A stretch of DNA of 50,517 bases from an uncultured Pelagibacteraceae bacterium (GTDB lineage Bacteria; Pseudomonadota; Alphaproteobacteria; Pelagibacterales; Pelagibacteraceae), in assembly GCA_902606665.1 (NCBI GenBank), contig CACLHE010000002.1:1-50517 (forward strand). The letters are read 5' to 3'. This document shows positions 40,267 to 49,886 of the stretch, piece by piece. The notes beneath the pieces were generated by a model. It saw nothing but the letters and a program-made list of their open reading frames with translations. It had not been told where the DNA came from and did not search any database. Made by a program: the position numbers and the translations under genes. Position 1 is the stretch's first letter. Each line of letters begins with the position of its first letter.

Positions 40267-40731
40267 ATGCTTTGTCCATTTTGCAGAGAAAAAGATACTT
40301 CAGTTGTAGACTCAAGACCAACTGAGGATGGCACCGCGATAAGAAGAAGAAGAGTTTGTGGATGTGAAAGAAAAGAACGTTTTACAACTTTTGAAAGAGT
40401 TCAATTTAGAGAATTAACAGTAATAAAAAGTGATGGACATAAAGAGCCTTTTGATCGCGATAAAATAACCAAATCCATAAATATTTCTTTGAGGAAAAGA
40501 CCAATAGATAGCGAAAATATTGAAAAATTTATTTCGAAGATAGTGAGAAATTTAGAAGGTCTTGGTGAAAATGAAATTCCAACATCTACCATTGGAAAAT
40601 TCATTATGGAAGGTCTCGCAAATTTAGATCAAGTAGCTTATGTTCGTTTTGCTTCTGTTTATAAAAACTTTAAAGAAGCAAAAGATTTTGAACAATTTAT
40701 TGGCAACTTGAATGTCTACAAATCTGAATAA
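40267..40731 (+). CDS. nrdR: Transcriptional repressor NrdR
   Basis: [31 protein letters not shown]...[33 protein letters not shown]-cone. Confidence 0.94.
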   Translation: MLCPFCREKDTSVVDSRPTEDGTAIRRRRVCGCERKERFTTFERVQFRELTVIKSDGHKEPFDRDKITKSINISLRKRPIDSENIEKFISKIVRNLEGLGENEIPTSTIGKFIMEGLANLDQVAYVRFASVYKNFKEAKDFEQFIGNLNVYKSE

Positions 40732-41812
40732 TTATAGTTACCGTAGTTTTTTCATGAGTCTCGCTTTAATGCATGCTCAAAAAAATTTAGGAAATACCAA
40801 AGATAATCCTTCAGTTGGCTGTGTGATTACAAAAAAAAATAATCTAATTAGCGTTGGAAATACTAGTTTTAATGGACGGCCCCATGCTGAGGATAATGCA
40901 ATCAAATTTTCAACGGGTAGCTTAAGGAATTCTGAAATTTACATATCTTTGGAACCGTGCAGTCATTACGGCAAGACTCCACCATGTGTAAATTTAATTA
41001 CTAAAAATAAAATAAATAAAGTTTTTTTCTCAATTAAAGACCCTGATTCAAGATCTTATAATAAAAGTATTAAACTATTAAAAAATAAAGGTATTTATGT
41101 AAATTATGGCTTATTAAATAAAAAAGCTAATATATTTTACAGAAGTTACTTAAAGGCAAAAAAAAGCAAAATGCCATTTGTTACTTACAAATTAGCAGTT
41201 TCAAAAGATTATTATATTGTTAATAAAAAAGACAAGTATATAACTAATCAGTATTCAAGAGGAAGAGCTCATTTAATGAGACACAACCACGACTGTATTA
41301 TCACAAGTTCCAAAAGTATTATTACAGATAATTCTAAACTGACCTGTAGAGTGCATGGCTTAGAACACAGGTCACCTACAAGAATAATTTTTGATAAAAA
41401 ATTGAGGATACCGATCTCCTCAAATGTTTATAAGGATGCAAATAAATTTAATACTATAGTTTTTTACAATAAAGCTAATAATAAAATAAAAATACTAAAA
41501 AAGTTAAAAGTTAAATTAATTAAAATGCCAATTGATTACAAAAAAAATATAGATTTGGAAAAAGCTCTTATTAAAGTGAAAAATTTAGGTTATTCTAGAG
41601 TTTTATTAGAATGTGGAGTAGATATGGGTGAAAGTTTTTTTAATAATAATTTAATTGATGACTTTAAACTTTTTGTATCAAAGAAAAATTTAGGAAAAAA
41701 TGGAAAAAACAACGTATCAAAATTTGTAAAAAATATTACTAAAAGAAGGAAAATTTATAAAGAAAAAGTTAATCTTCTTGGTGACGAATTATTTTCTTGT
41801 AGATTGAAATAA
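40712..41812 (+). CDS. ribD: Bifunctional riboflavin deaminase/reductase RibD
   Basis: [56 protein letters not shown]-terminal reductase domain. Confidence 0.95.
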   Translation: MSTNLNNYSYRSFFMSLALMHAQKNLGNTKDNPSVGCVITKKNNLISVGNTSFNGRPHAEDNAIKFSTGSLRNSEIYISLEPCSHYGKTPPCVNLITKNKINKVFFSIKDPDSRSYNKSIKLLKNKGIYVNYGLLNKKANIFYRSYLKAKKSKMPFVTYKLAVSKDYYIVNKKDKYITNQYSRGRAHLMRHNHDCIITSSKSIITDNSKLTCRVHGLEHRSPTRIIFDKKLRIPISSNVYKDANKFNTIVFYNKANNKIKILKKLKVKLIKMPIDYKKNIDLEKALIKVKNLGYSRVLLECGVDMGESFFNNNLIDDFKLFVSKKNLGKNGKNNVSKFVKNITKRRKIYKEKVNLLGDELFSCRLK

Positions 41813-42402
41813 TGTTTAATGGAATAATAAAAAATACTGGGAAAATTAATAAAATCTTAAAAAGAGGAAATAATTGTATTTTAGAAGTTTTTACAAATAT
41901 GAAATTTTATGAAAGTGAGATTGGATCATCAGTTTCTTGTTCAGGCGCTTGCTTAACGCTTGATAAATTATTTAAGAATAAAATATCATTCTATCTTTCA
42001 AAAGAAACTTTGAATAAAACTATCTTTAATCATTCCAAGAAAGGTGATGTTATAAATCTTGAAAAATCATTAATGTTTGGCGAAAGAATATCTGGACATT
42101 TTGTTCAAGGTCATATCGATACCACTTCTAGAATAGAAAAAATAGAAAACGTTGGAAAATCTTGGCTGATTAGTTTTAAAATTCCTAAAAAATATAGAAT
42201 TTATCTAATACAAAAAGGTTCTATAACCGTAAATGGTGTTTCTTTAACTATTGCAAAACTATTAAAAAATGGTTTCCAAATTTCTGTTATACCAAAAACA
42301 TTAAAATTGACTAATTTAATATATCTTAAAAAAAAAAATTATGTCAATATTGAATTGGATGTTTTGGGAAAGTATATAAAAAAGTTTATTAATAAAAAAT
42401 GA
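41812..42402 (+). CDS. ribE: Riboflavin synthase subunit alpha
   Basis: [47 protein letters not shown]. Confidence 0.95.
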   Translation: MFNGIIKNTGKINKILKRGNNCILEVFTNMKFYESEIGSSVSCSGACLTLDKLFKNKISFYLSKETLNKTIFNHSKKGDVINLEKSLMFGERISGHFVQGHIDTTSRIEKIENVGKSWLISFKIPKKYRIYLIQKGSITVNGVSLTIAKLLKNGFQISVIPKTLKLTNLIYLKKKNYVNIELDVLGKYIKKFINKK

Positions 42403-43496
42403 AAAAATATTCAAAAATTACTGAACTAATCAATGATGCCAAAAAAGGTAAAATGTTTATTTTGGTTGATGATGAAAATAGAGAAAATGAAGGTGATTTA
42501 ATAATGCCTTCAACAAAAGTTTCATCTAAATCCATAAATTTTATGGCAAAACATGGACGAGGATTAATATGCTTAACTTTGTGTAAAAAACAGGCTGATA
42601 AATTAAATTTATCATTAATGTCACAAAATAATATTTCAAGAAGTCAAACTGCCTTCACAGTTTCTATAGATGCTAAATTTGGAGTCACCACTGGTATTTC
42701 TGCTCATGATAGATGCTTGACAATAAAGAAAGCGATACGCAAAAAAGTTTCACCAAAAAACTTTGTTTCGCCTGGCCATGTTTTTCCTATAGTGGCTAAA
42801 GATGGAGGTGTATTAGTTAGAGCAGGCCACACTGAAGCTTCTGTTGATATAGCTAAGATAGCTAAGTGCGGATCTTCAGCTGTTATTTGTGAAATCATGA
42901 ATGACAATGGAACTATGGCTAAGGGAAATCAACTGCTTAACTTCGCAAAAAAACATAAATTAAAAATAGGAAAAATTGATGACCTGATAGCTTATCGCTT
43001 AAATCGTGAAAACTATGTAAAACTTAAAAAAGTATCAACAATAAGCATTAATAGACAAAATTATATTATTAAAATATTTGAAAATTTATTAGATAAGTCT
43101 GAGCATTTTGCTCTGATTAAGGGTAATATAAAAAAAAACAACAATCCAAGAGTAAGGGTCATTTCATCGAATATTGTAAAAAATTATTTAATGGGTGAAA
43201 AATTACCTAATTCATTTAATAAAACTATTTCTCATTTCAAAAATTATAAAGATTGCGTTCTTATATTTGTTAGAGATGTCAATCTAAGTTCTGTATCTGA
43301 AACATTGAAAGCTTATAAAAGTAAAAAATTTTATAAAAATGGTACAAATAAACTTATTAAGAATTATGGGATAGGAGCCCAAATAATAAAGTCATTAAAT
43401 ATCAAAAAGATGATACTTGTGACAAGATCTAAGAAAAAAGTAATAGCTTTAGATGGATATGATATTAAAATAACAAAACAGGAAATTATAAAATGA
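42399..43496 (+). CDS. ribB: 3,4-dihydroxy-2-butanone 4-phosphate synthase with degenerate GTP cyclohydrolase II-like C-terminal domain
   Basis: ILVDDENRENEGDLIMPSTKVSSKSINFMAKHGRGLICL; GISAHDRCLTIKKA; GHVFPIVAKDGGVLVRAGHTEASVDIAK; C-terminal YGIGAQIIKSLNIKKMILVTR. Confidence 0.94.
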   Translation: MKKYSKITELINDAKKGKMFILVDDENRENEGDLIMPSTKVSSKSINFMAKHGRGLICLTLCKKQADKLNLSLMSQNNISRSQTAFTVSIDAKFGVTTGISAHDRCLTIKKAIRKKVSPKNFVSPGHVFPIVAKDGGVLVRAGHTEASVDIAKIAKCGSSAVICEIMNDNGTMAKGNQLLNFAKKHKLKIGKIDDLIAYRLNRENYVKLKKVSTISINRQNYIIKIFENLLDKSEHFALIKGNIKKNNNPRVRVISSNIVKNYLMGEKLPNSFNKTISHFKNYKDCVLIFVRDVNLSSVSETLKAYKSKKFYKNGTNKLIKNYGIGAQIIKSLNIKKMILVTRSKKKVIALDGYDIKITKQEIIK

Positions 43497-43912
43497 AGAT
43501 ATGCATAGTGCTAGCAAATTATTATCCAAAGATTTCTAAAGATTTACTCTTTGGAGCTACAAAGAAATTAAAATCATATAGAATAAAAAAATACAATACA
43601 ATATTAGTACCAGGAATTTTTGAAGTTCCTGCAGTCATCTCAAGAAACATAAATTCTTATGATGGTTTTATTGCTCTCGGCTGTGTTATTAAAGGTAAAA
43701 CTCCACATTTTAATCTTATCTCAAAATCAGCTATCGATGGATTAATGCATTTATCAATTAATTATAAGAAGCCTATTGGTAATGGGATAATTACTTGTTT
43801 AAATAAAAAACAAGCTTTTGAAAGATCTAATCCACAAAAAAAAGACAAAGGTGGTGAAGCTGCTAGAGCTCTACTTTCAGTTTTAGGAGTTGTTGATGAA
43901 AAATCCAGATGA
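43493..43912 (+). CDS. ribH: 6,7-dimethyl-8-ribityllumazine synthase
   Basis: VPGIFEVPAVISRN; DGFIALGCVIKGKTPHFNLIS; GNGIITCLNKKQAFERS. Confidence 0.94.
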   Translation: MKICIVLANYYPKISKDLLFGATKKLKSYRIKKYNTILVPGIFEVPAVISRNINSYDGFIALGCVIKGKTPHFNLISKSAIDGLMHLSINYKKPIGNGIITCLNKKQAFERSNPQKKDKGGEAARALLSVLGVVDEKSR

Positions 43913-44300
43913 AGCACTTGTTAATCCCAGAGTTATAGTTATTCAAAAGCTATATTCAAATCATCTTAATAAAGAAGCTGAAATAATTTTTCCAAAACAT
44001 AGATTTAAAAAATTTATAAAAGATGTTGTTAATGGAACAATTGAAAGAAAGGAATTAATAGTTGATTTAATGGAGAAGGAAATAAATAACGAAATTAAAA
44101 GTAGCAAAACTGAATTAATGGTCAAACTAATGATTATGGCGGCTTTATATGAATTTATGTATATGCACAAAACTCCCATTAAAGTTGTGATTAATGAATA
44201 CTTAAGAGTAGCTGATTTTTTTGTGCAAAACTCCCAAAAAGCCTTTCTAAATGCTGTTTTGGACAAGTTATCTAAAATAACTAGAGTTAAAAATGTTTAA
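43896..44300 (+). CDS. nusB: Transcription antitermination protein NusB
   Basis: NPRVIVIQKLYSNHLN...TPIKVVINEYLRVADFFVQNSQKAFLNAVLDKLSK; follows ribH; track start 43890 is TTG, ATG 43896 likely. Confidence 0.9.
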   Translation: MKNPDEALVNPRVIVIQKLYSNHLNKEAEIIFPKHRFKKFIKDVVNGTIERKELIVDLMEKEINNEIKSSKTELMVKLMIMAALYEFMYMHKTPIKVVINEYLRVADFFVQNSQKAFLNAVLDKLSKITRVKNV

Positions 44301-44385
44301 AAGCCAAATGTATCTAAAATTTTTGTTGCCTTTTATCTCTTTTTTTGGCAGTTTCCGTTTTTTTAATCGTAATTGACTTTAATAA

Positions 44386-46479
44386 ATGATTGGTACACTT
44401 ATTCTTATTATATTTGCAGGTATTTTGGCACTTGTGTATGGATATATAGTTAGTAAACAAATTTTATCAGCTAGTCCCGGCAATTCTAAGATGCAAGAAA
44501 TTGCAAGCGCAATACAAGAGGGTGCTAGAGCCTATTTAAATCGTCAGTATAAAACAATAGCTATAGTTGGAATTGTTATCCTTGTAATAATTACTTTTGC
44601 TTTAGGGTTTTGGGTTGGTCTTGGATATTTTATTGGTGCATTTTTATCTGGAGCTGCTGGTTATATAGGAATGCTAGTATCTGTCCAGGCAAACGTGAGA
44701 ACAGCTGAGGCTTCTAGAAAAGGCTTAGCTGCAGGTTTAAATATAGGATTTAAATCTGGCGCTGTTACTGGAATGTTAGTAGCTGGATTAGCTTTGTTAT
44801 CTATATCTATTTATTATCTTATTTTATTGAAGTTAGATATTGAGAGCAGAGAAATTATTAATGCATTAGTAGGTCTAGGGTTTGGAGCATCATTAATATC
44901 AATTTTTGCAAGATTAGGTGGTGGAATTTTTACTAAAGGGGCTGATGTTGGTGCTGATTTAGTGGGAAAAGTTGAAGCGGGAATTCCTGAAGACGATCCA
45001 AGAAATCCAGCTGTTATAGCAGATAATGTTGGTGATAATGTTGGTGACTGCGCTGGTATGGCAGCAGATCTTTTTGAAACTTACGCTGTAACAATAGTAG
45101 CAACAATGGTTTTGTCATCAATTTTTTTCTTAGATAATATTAATATGATGATTTACCCTTTAGCAATTGGAGGCGTTTGTATACTTACGTCAATAGCTGG
45201 CACTTTTTTTGTACGTTTAGGTTCAAGCAAAAATGTAATGGGAGCCCTTTATAAAGGATTTATAGCTACAGCAATTTTTTCTGTAATAGTTTTATATCCC
45301 ACTACAGATAAAATAATTGGTTTAGATACTTATTATACATCTACAAATGCTGAATTTAATGGTTTTGGACTTTATCTTTGTGGAGTTATTGGATTAATTA
45401 TTACAGGATTAATAATATGGGTTACGGAATATTATACTGGAACAAAATTTAGACCTGTAATAAGTGTTGCAAAATCTTCTACAACAGGTCATGGGACAAA
45501 TGTTATTCAAGGTTTAGCTATCTCATTAGAGGCTACAGCTTTACCTGCACTAATAATTGTTAGTGGAATTTTATATACTAATCACATAGCAGGTTTATTT
45601 GGAATAGCGATAGCTGTAACAACTATGTTAGCACTAGCAGGAATGGTAGTTGCTTTGGATGCTTATGGACCGGTTACTGATAATGCTGGAGGTATAGCTG
45701 AAATGTCAAATCTTCCTAAAAGTGTTAGAAAGACAACTGATGCCTTAGATGCTGTTGGAAATACAACAAAAGCAGTTACTAAAGGCTATGCCATAGGCTC
45801 AGCAGGTTTAGGAGCATTAGTTTTATTCGCCGCTTACACTGAAGATATAAAATTCTTCTCTGGTGTTAGTGGGTCATCTTTGGAAAATATTTCGGTCAAT
45901 TTTGACCTTTCAAATCCTTTTGTAGTAGTAGGTTTGCTTGTTGGTGGAATGCTACCATATTTATTTGGGTCTATGTCCATGCAAGCTGTTGGTAGGGCTG
46001 GAGGAGCAGTTGTAATTGAAGTAAGAAGACAATTTAAAAAAATTCCTGGAATTATGAAAAGGAAAAGAAAACCTGATTACGGTCGTTTGGTTGATTTATT
46101 AACAAAAGCAGCAATTAGAGAAATGATTGTTCCATCTTTATTACCTGTATTATCACCAATAGTTTTATATTTTATAATATATGCTATTGCTGGAATTGAA
46201 GCAGCTTTATCGTCAGTGGGAGCAATGTTGCTTGGAGTAATTATAACAGGTTTATTCGTTGCAATTTCGATGACAGCAGGTGGAGGTGCTTGGGATAATG
46301 CAAAAAAATACATTGAAGACGGTAAATTCGGCGGAAAAGGATCTGAAGCTCATAAAGCAGCTGTTACGGGTGACACTGTGGGAGATCCATATAAAGATAC
46401 AGCTGGACCTGCCGTAAACCCAATGATTAAGATAACAAATATTGTAGCTTTACTTCTATTAGCAGTAATTTCACATTAG
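44386..46479 (+). CDS. hppA: Membrane-bound H+-translocating pyrophosphatase, probably K+-independent
   Basis: [79 protein letters not shown]; about 16 TM segments. Confidence 0.97.
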   Translation: MIGTLILIIFAGILALVYGYIVSKQILSASPGNSKMQEIASAIQEGARAYLNRQYKTIAIVGIVILVIITFALGFWVGLGYFIGAFLSGAAGYIGMLVSVQANVRTAEASRKGLAAGLNIGFKSGAVTGMLVAGLALLSISIYYLILLKLDIESREIINALVGLGFGASLISIFARLGGGIFTKGADVGADLVGKVEAGIPEDDPRNPAVIADNVGDNVGDCAGMAADLFETYAVTIVATMVLSSIFFLDNINMMIYPLAIGGVCILTSIAGTFFVRLGSSKNVMGALYKGFIATAIFSVIVLYPTTDKIIGLDTYYTSTNAEFNGFGLYLCGVIGLIITGLIIWVTEYYTGTKFRPVISVAKSSTTGHGTNVIQGLAISLEATALPALIIVSGILYTNHIAGLFGIAIAVTTMLALAGMVVALDAYGPVTDNAGGIAEMSNLPKSVRKTTDALDAVGNTTKAVTKGYAIGSAGLGALVLFAAYTEDIKFFSGVSGSSLENISVNFDLSNPFVVVGLLVGGMLPYLFGSMSMQAVGRAGGAVVIEVRRQFKKIPGIMKRKRKPDYGRLVDLLTKAAIREMIVPSLLPVLSPIVLYFIIYAIAGIEAALSSVGAMLLGVIITGLFVAISMTAGGGAWDNAKKYIEDGKFGGKGSEAHKAAVTGDTVGDPYKDTAGPAVNPMIKITNIVALLLLAVISH

Positions 46480-46480
46480 T

Positions 46481-46930
46481 TTATTTTCTTTTCGTCAACA
46501 TTTTCTGTCTTACGCTCGACAAAAAACTATAAATGAAATTTTCCTTTTTTATTTCATTTTCAGTAATATCTTTAGCAAATGCAATTTTATTCATATTATC
46601 TTTATCGTAGAATTTTTTTTTAATAAGCACACCATACTTGTTAAATTCTAAAACAAGAACATTATTTTTTTTGACATAATTTTTACCTAGCTTAAGCATT
46701 TTTCCACGTGTAATAGTTCTCTCTATGTAAATCCACAAATTATCTTCAGTCATTCCTTTTGTTGAAGGTTGACCAAAAATTTTTACCACATCATTCTTGT
46801 TTGATTTATCAATAAATATTAGCTTTTCCCTTTTTTCTAGGTATGATATCCCATGAGATTTTATTACTTCATTACGTTGACATGAAGATATAAACACGAA
46901 AATAAAAACTAAATAGATAAGCTTGTTCAT
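46481..46930 (-). CDS. bamE: SmpA/OmlA (BamE)-family outer membrane lipoprotein
   Basis: Lipoprotein signal MNKLIYLVFIFVFISSC; KNDVVKIFGQPSTKGMTEDNLWIYIER. Confidence 0.85.
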   Translation of the reverse strand: MNKLIYLVFIFVFISSCQRNEVIKSHGISYLEKREKLIFIDKSNKNDVVKIFGQPSTKGMTEDNLWIYIERTITRGKMLKLGKNYVKKNNVLVLEFNKYGVLIKKKFYDKDNMNKIAFAKDITENEIKKENFIYSFLSSVRQKMLTKRK

Positions 46931-47443
46931 ATGTTAAAATTCAAAAGTAATAAAAGTACGCATGTCAGTTTATTATTCAATAATATTCTTATATTATGTC
47001 GTAAAAGATTATTTTATACTAAATTTGATTTAATTGATACGTTTCAAAATAGAATTAATCTAATTTTTGTTCATATTTCATTTATATTTATTAAAATCAA
47101 GCAAGATAATAAGCAAAAAAAATTTCAACAGAAATTCTTTGATTTAGTATTTGAGAAAATTGAACTCAATATGAGAGAAATTGGATTTGGTGATACTACT
47201 ATAAATACTAATATGAAATTTCTAGTTAAAAATTTTTATAACATTCTTTTAAAATGTGAAAAATATAAAAAAATGACTTTTTCAGAAAAAAACAAATTTT
47301 TGAGTAATTACTTGAAATTCAATAGTGATAAAATTAGCAATTATGAGGGTATAATAGACTATTTTAACCAATATAAAGCTTTTTGTTTTGATTTACCCCT
47401 TGATAGTGTATTAAGTGGTGAAATAAAATTTAACTATAGATGA
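46931..47443 (+). CDS. Ubiquinol-cytochrome c chaperone family protein (CBP3-like)
   Basis: KRLFYTKFDLIDTFQNRINLIFVHISFIFIKI...FFDLVFEKIELNMREIGFGDTTINTNMK; neighbourhood bamE / rpmF. Confidence 0.82.
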   Translation: MLKFKSNKSTHVSLLFNNILILCRKRLFYTKFDLIDTFQNRINLIFVHISFIFIKIKQDNKQKKFQQKFFDLVFEKIELNMREIGFGDTTINTNMKFLVKNFYNILLKCEKYKKMTFSEKNKFLSNYLKFNSDKISNYEGIIDYFNQYKAFCFDLPLDSVLSGEIKFNYR

Positions 47444-47449
47444 AAGTAT

Positions 47450-47629
47450 ATGGCTGTACCGAAGAGAAAAACATCTAAATCAAGACGAAATAAAAGAAGA
47501 TCTCATCATAAAATTTCTTCTATTAATATTATTGAGGATAAAAAATCAGGTGAATTTAGACTATCACATCATATTGATTTAAAAACTGGTATCTATAACG
47601 GAAAACAAATACTAGAGCCAAAAAAATAA
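47450..47629 (+). CDS. rpmF: 50S ribosomal protein L32 (not in ORF track; 59 aa)
   Basis: Translated from sequence: [59 protein letters not shown]. Confidence 0.96.
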   Translation: MAVPKRKTSKSRRNKRRSHHKISSINIIEDKKSGEFRLSHHIDLKTGIYNGKQILEPKK

Positions 47630-47648
47630 TATTATCATTAACTGAATT

Positions 47649-48656
47649 ATGTCAAACAAAGTTAAAATTGCTATAGATGCAATGGGTGGAGAGAACTCTC
47701 CAAAAAAGATCATTGAGGGAATAGATATCTCATTAAAATTAAACCAAGATAATTTTTTTTATTTGTATGGAAAAAAAGATATATTGGAAAAAGAAATCTC
47801 AAACAAAGAATCTATTCGTCAATACTGTGAGGTTATAAATTCAGAAAATGTTATTCTAGATGATGAAAGTCCGCTGTCTGGTGCTAAAAAAAGTAAAGAC
47901 ACAAGCATGTGGAGAGCTATAGATTCATTGAAAGAGAAAAAAACTGATATCTGCTTATCAGCGGGAAATACAGGGGCATTATTAATAATCTCCAAATTAT
48001 TATTAAAAACTATTAGCGGCATTAGCAAACCTGCATTAGCTGCTTTATGGCCAAATCAAAAAAATATGAATGTAGTTTTAGATCTAGGTGCAAACATTGA
48101 ATGTAATGAGAAAAATTTAATTGATTTTGCTTGCATGGGCTCAGCACTTTTTAAATCACTTTTTGAAAACGAAGTACCAAATACAGCTTTACTAAATGTT
48201 GGACTCGAAGAATACAAAGGTAATGAAGTTTTAAAAAAGACATATAACATTCTAAAAGAAAGTAAGATAAAAAATTTTAATTTTCAAGGTTATATTGAAG
48301 GTAATCACATAATGGATGGTGATGTAGATGTTATTGTAACGGATGGCTTTACTGGCAACGTTGCGTTAAAGACTGCAGAAGGAACTGCTAACTTTATTAC
48401 TAAAAATTTAAAAAATTCTCTTAATAAACTTTCCATGGCTTTCTCATATTTTTCACTTAAGAAATTTAAAAGTAAATTAGATCCAAGAAAATATAATGGA
48501 GCTATTTTTATAGGTTTACAAAGTCCAGTTGTAAAAAGCCATGGAGCCACTGATTCAGTTGGATTCGCTCATTCAATAAATGTTTGTAATAGAATAGTAA
48601 AAGCTAAATTAATTGAAAAGATAGAATCTAACTTAATTACTGTTGACCATAGATAA
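47649..48656 (+). CDS. plsX: Phosphate acyltransferase PlsX
   Basis: VKIAIDAMGGENSPKKIIEGI; CLSAGNTGALLIIS; VDVIVTDGFTGNVALKTAEG; SHGATDSVGFAHSI. Confidence 0.96.
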   Translation: MSNKVKIAIDAMGGENSPKKIIEGIDISLKLNQDNFFYLYGKKDILEKEISNKESIRQYCEVINSENVILDDESPLSGAKKSKDTSMWRAIDSLKEKKTDICLSAGNTGALLIISKLLLKTISGISKPALAALWPNQKNMNVVLDLGANIECNEKNLIDFACMGSALFKSLFENEVPNTALLNVGLEEYKGNEVLKKTYNILKESKIKNFNFQGYIEGNHIMDGDVDVIVTDGFTGNVALKTAEGTANFITKNLKNSLNKLSMAFSYFSLKKFKSKLDPRKYNGAIFIGLQSPVVKSHGATDSVGFAHSINVCNRIVKAKLIEKIESNLITVDHR

Positions 48657-48677
48657 AACGCATAATATTTTGTTTTA

Positions 48678-48974
48678 ATGACAAATAAAAACTTTACGAG
48701 GAAAGATTTGTCTGAAAAAATATATAGAAATATAGGTTTTTCAAAAAGTTTATCAGCAAAGATAGTAGATAATTTTTTTGAACTAATAATTTCAGGATTA
48801 ATAATAAATAATGAAATTAAAATAACTTCATTTGGTACCTTTACTGTATTACACAAAAAAGAAAGAATAGGAAGAAATCCTAAGACAAAAATTGAGTCTA
48901 AGATTCATTCTCGAAAAGTAATTAAATTTAAGGCATCATCTTTATTAAAAAAAAAAATAAATGAAAATGGTTAA
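48678..48974 (+). CDS. ihfA: Integration host factor subunit alpha
   Basis: NFTRKDLSEKIYRNIGFSKSLSAKIVDNFFELI; IKITSFGTFTVLHKKERIGRNPKT. Confidence 0.93.
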   Translation: MTNKNFTRKDLSEKIYRNIGFSKSLSAKIVDNFFELIISGLIINNEIKITSFGTFTVLHKKERIGRNPKTKIESKIHSRKVIKFKASSLLKKKINENG

Positions 48975-49362
48975 TAATAAAAAATTGGAGGATTCGTATA
49001 GGACAATAGGCGAAGTTACTAAGGAATTGGGATTAATAAATAAAAAAAATGGTCGCCTTCAAACTCACACTATAAGATACTGGGAAACTCAGTTTAGTCA
49101 AATCAAACCACGAGTCAGAGCTGGAAATAGAAGATATTATTCAGTTAAGGATTTCAAAGTGATCAAATATATAAAATTTTTGCTTAAGGATAGGGGCCTA
49201 ACTATCAGTGGAGCTAAAAAGATATTGAATAATGATCGTGATCATCTTGACGACAATATGAATATAGGTATAAATAACCCAGATTTTAATAAGACTAAAA
49301 TTATTAAGGATAAAGTTAAAAAAATTTCAAAAATTATAAAAGAATTAAAAAAGTTTAAATAA
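48961..49362 (+). CDS. MerR-family transcriptional regulator
   Basis: SYRTIGEVTKELGL...QTHTIRYWETQFSQIKPRVRAGNRRYYSVKDFKVIKYIKFLLKDRGLTISGAKKIL. Confidence 0.9.
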   Translation: MKMVNNKKLEDSYRTIGEVTKELGLINKKNGRLQTHTIRYWETQFSQIKPRVRAGNRRYYSVKDFKVIKYIKFLLKDRGLTISGAKKILNNDRDHLDDNMNIGINNPDFNKTKIIKDKVKKISKIIKELKKFK

Positions 49363-49553
49363 TGGCAAAAAAATCTTCAATAAAAGTAAGACTTGTACCT
49401 GAGTCTAAACCGGATAGTTCATTTTTCTACTATGTAAAAAAACCAAGTGCAGGCGAGAAAGCTAAGATTAAACTAAAGGTAAAAAAGTATAACCCTGCTA
49501 CACGTAAACACGAAATTTTTGTTGAGAAAAAATTACCACCACACAGTAAATAG
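49362..49553 (+). CDS. rpmG: 50S ribosomal protein L33
   Basis: MAKKSSIKVRLVPESKPDSSFFYYVKKP...KLKVKKYNPATRKHEIFVEKKL. Confidence 0.92.
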   Translation: MAKKSSIKVRLVPESKPDSSFFYYVKKPSAGEKAKIKLKVKKYNPATRKHEIFVEKKLPPHSK

Positions 49554-49844
49554 TTATTTTTTTCTGAAATTTTTCTGCTGAAATCTTACGTAACTCCAAA
49601 TCATAGATTTCCAGATACTTACTGTTATTTTTGGATCAATATTATTTTTTATTGAATTATTTTTAATATTCTTGATTATTATATTTATTCTTTTTCGATC
49701 AATTATCTGTTTTTTATATTGTTTGAGACTAAGCATATATTTAACAATATTTGTTCTTTTTTTAATCAAATAAAAAATCTTTTTATCAATTTGATCTATT
49801 TTTTTTCTGGCTTTATTTAGTTTCTTTTGATCCATCGGTGACAA
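49554..49844 (-). CDS. Chorismate mutase (AroQ type)
   Basis: KARKKIDQIDKKIFYLIKKRTNIVKYMLSLKQYKKQIIDRKRI: AroQ helical pattern (D..I..L...R). Confidence 0.85.
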   Translation of the reverse strand: MSPMDQKKLNKARKKIDQIDKKIFYLIKKRTNIVKYMLSLKQYKKQIIDRKRINIIIKNIKNNSIKNNIDPKITVSIWKSMIWSYVRFQQKNFRKK

Positions 49845-49886
49845 ATTGTAATTTTTAATTCTTAGATAGATATGTATATTAATTAT

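Noticed and set aside
43961-44266. 101-aa minus-strand ORF opposite nusB
   Set aside because: Shadow ORF; nusB matches family and operon context.
48569-48856. 95-aa minus-strand ORF across the plsX/ihfA junction
   Set aside because: Antisense to two recognised genes and without any recognisable motif; not a displaced fabH.
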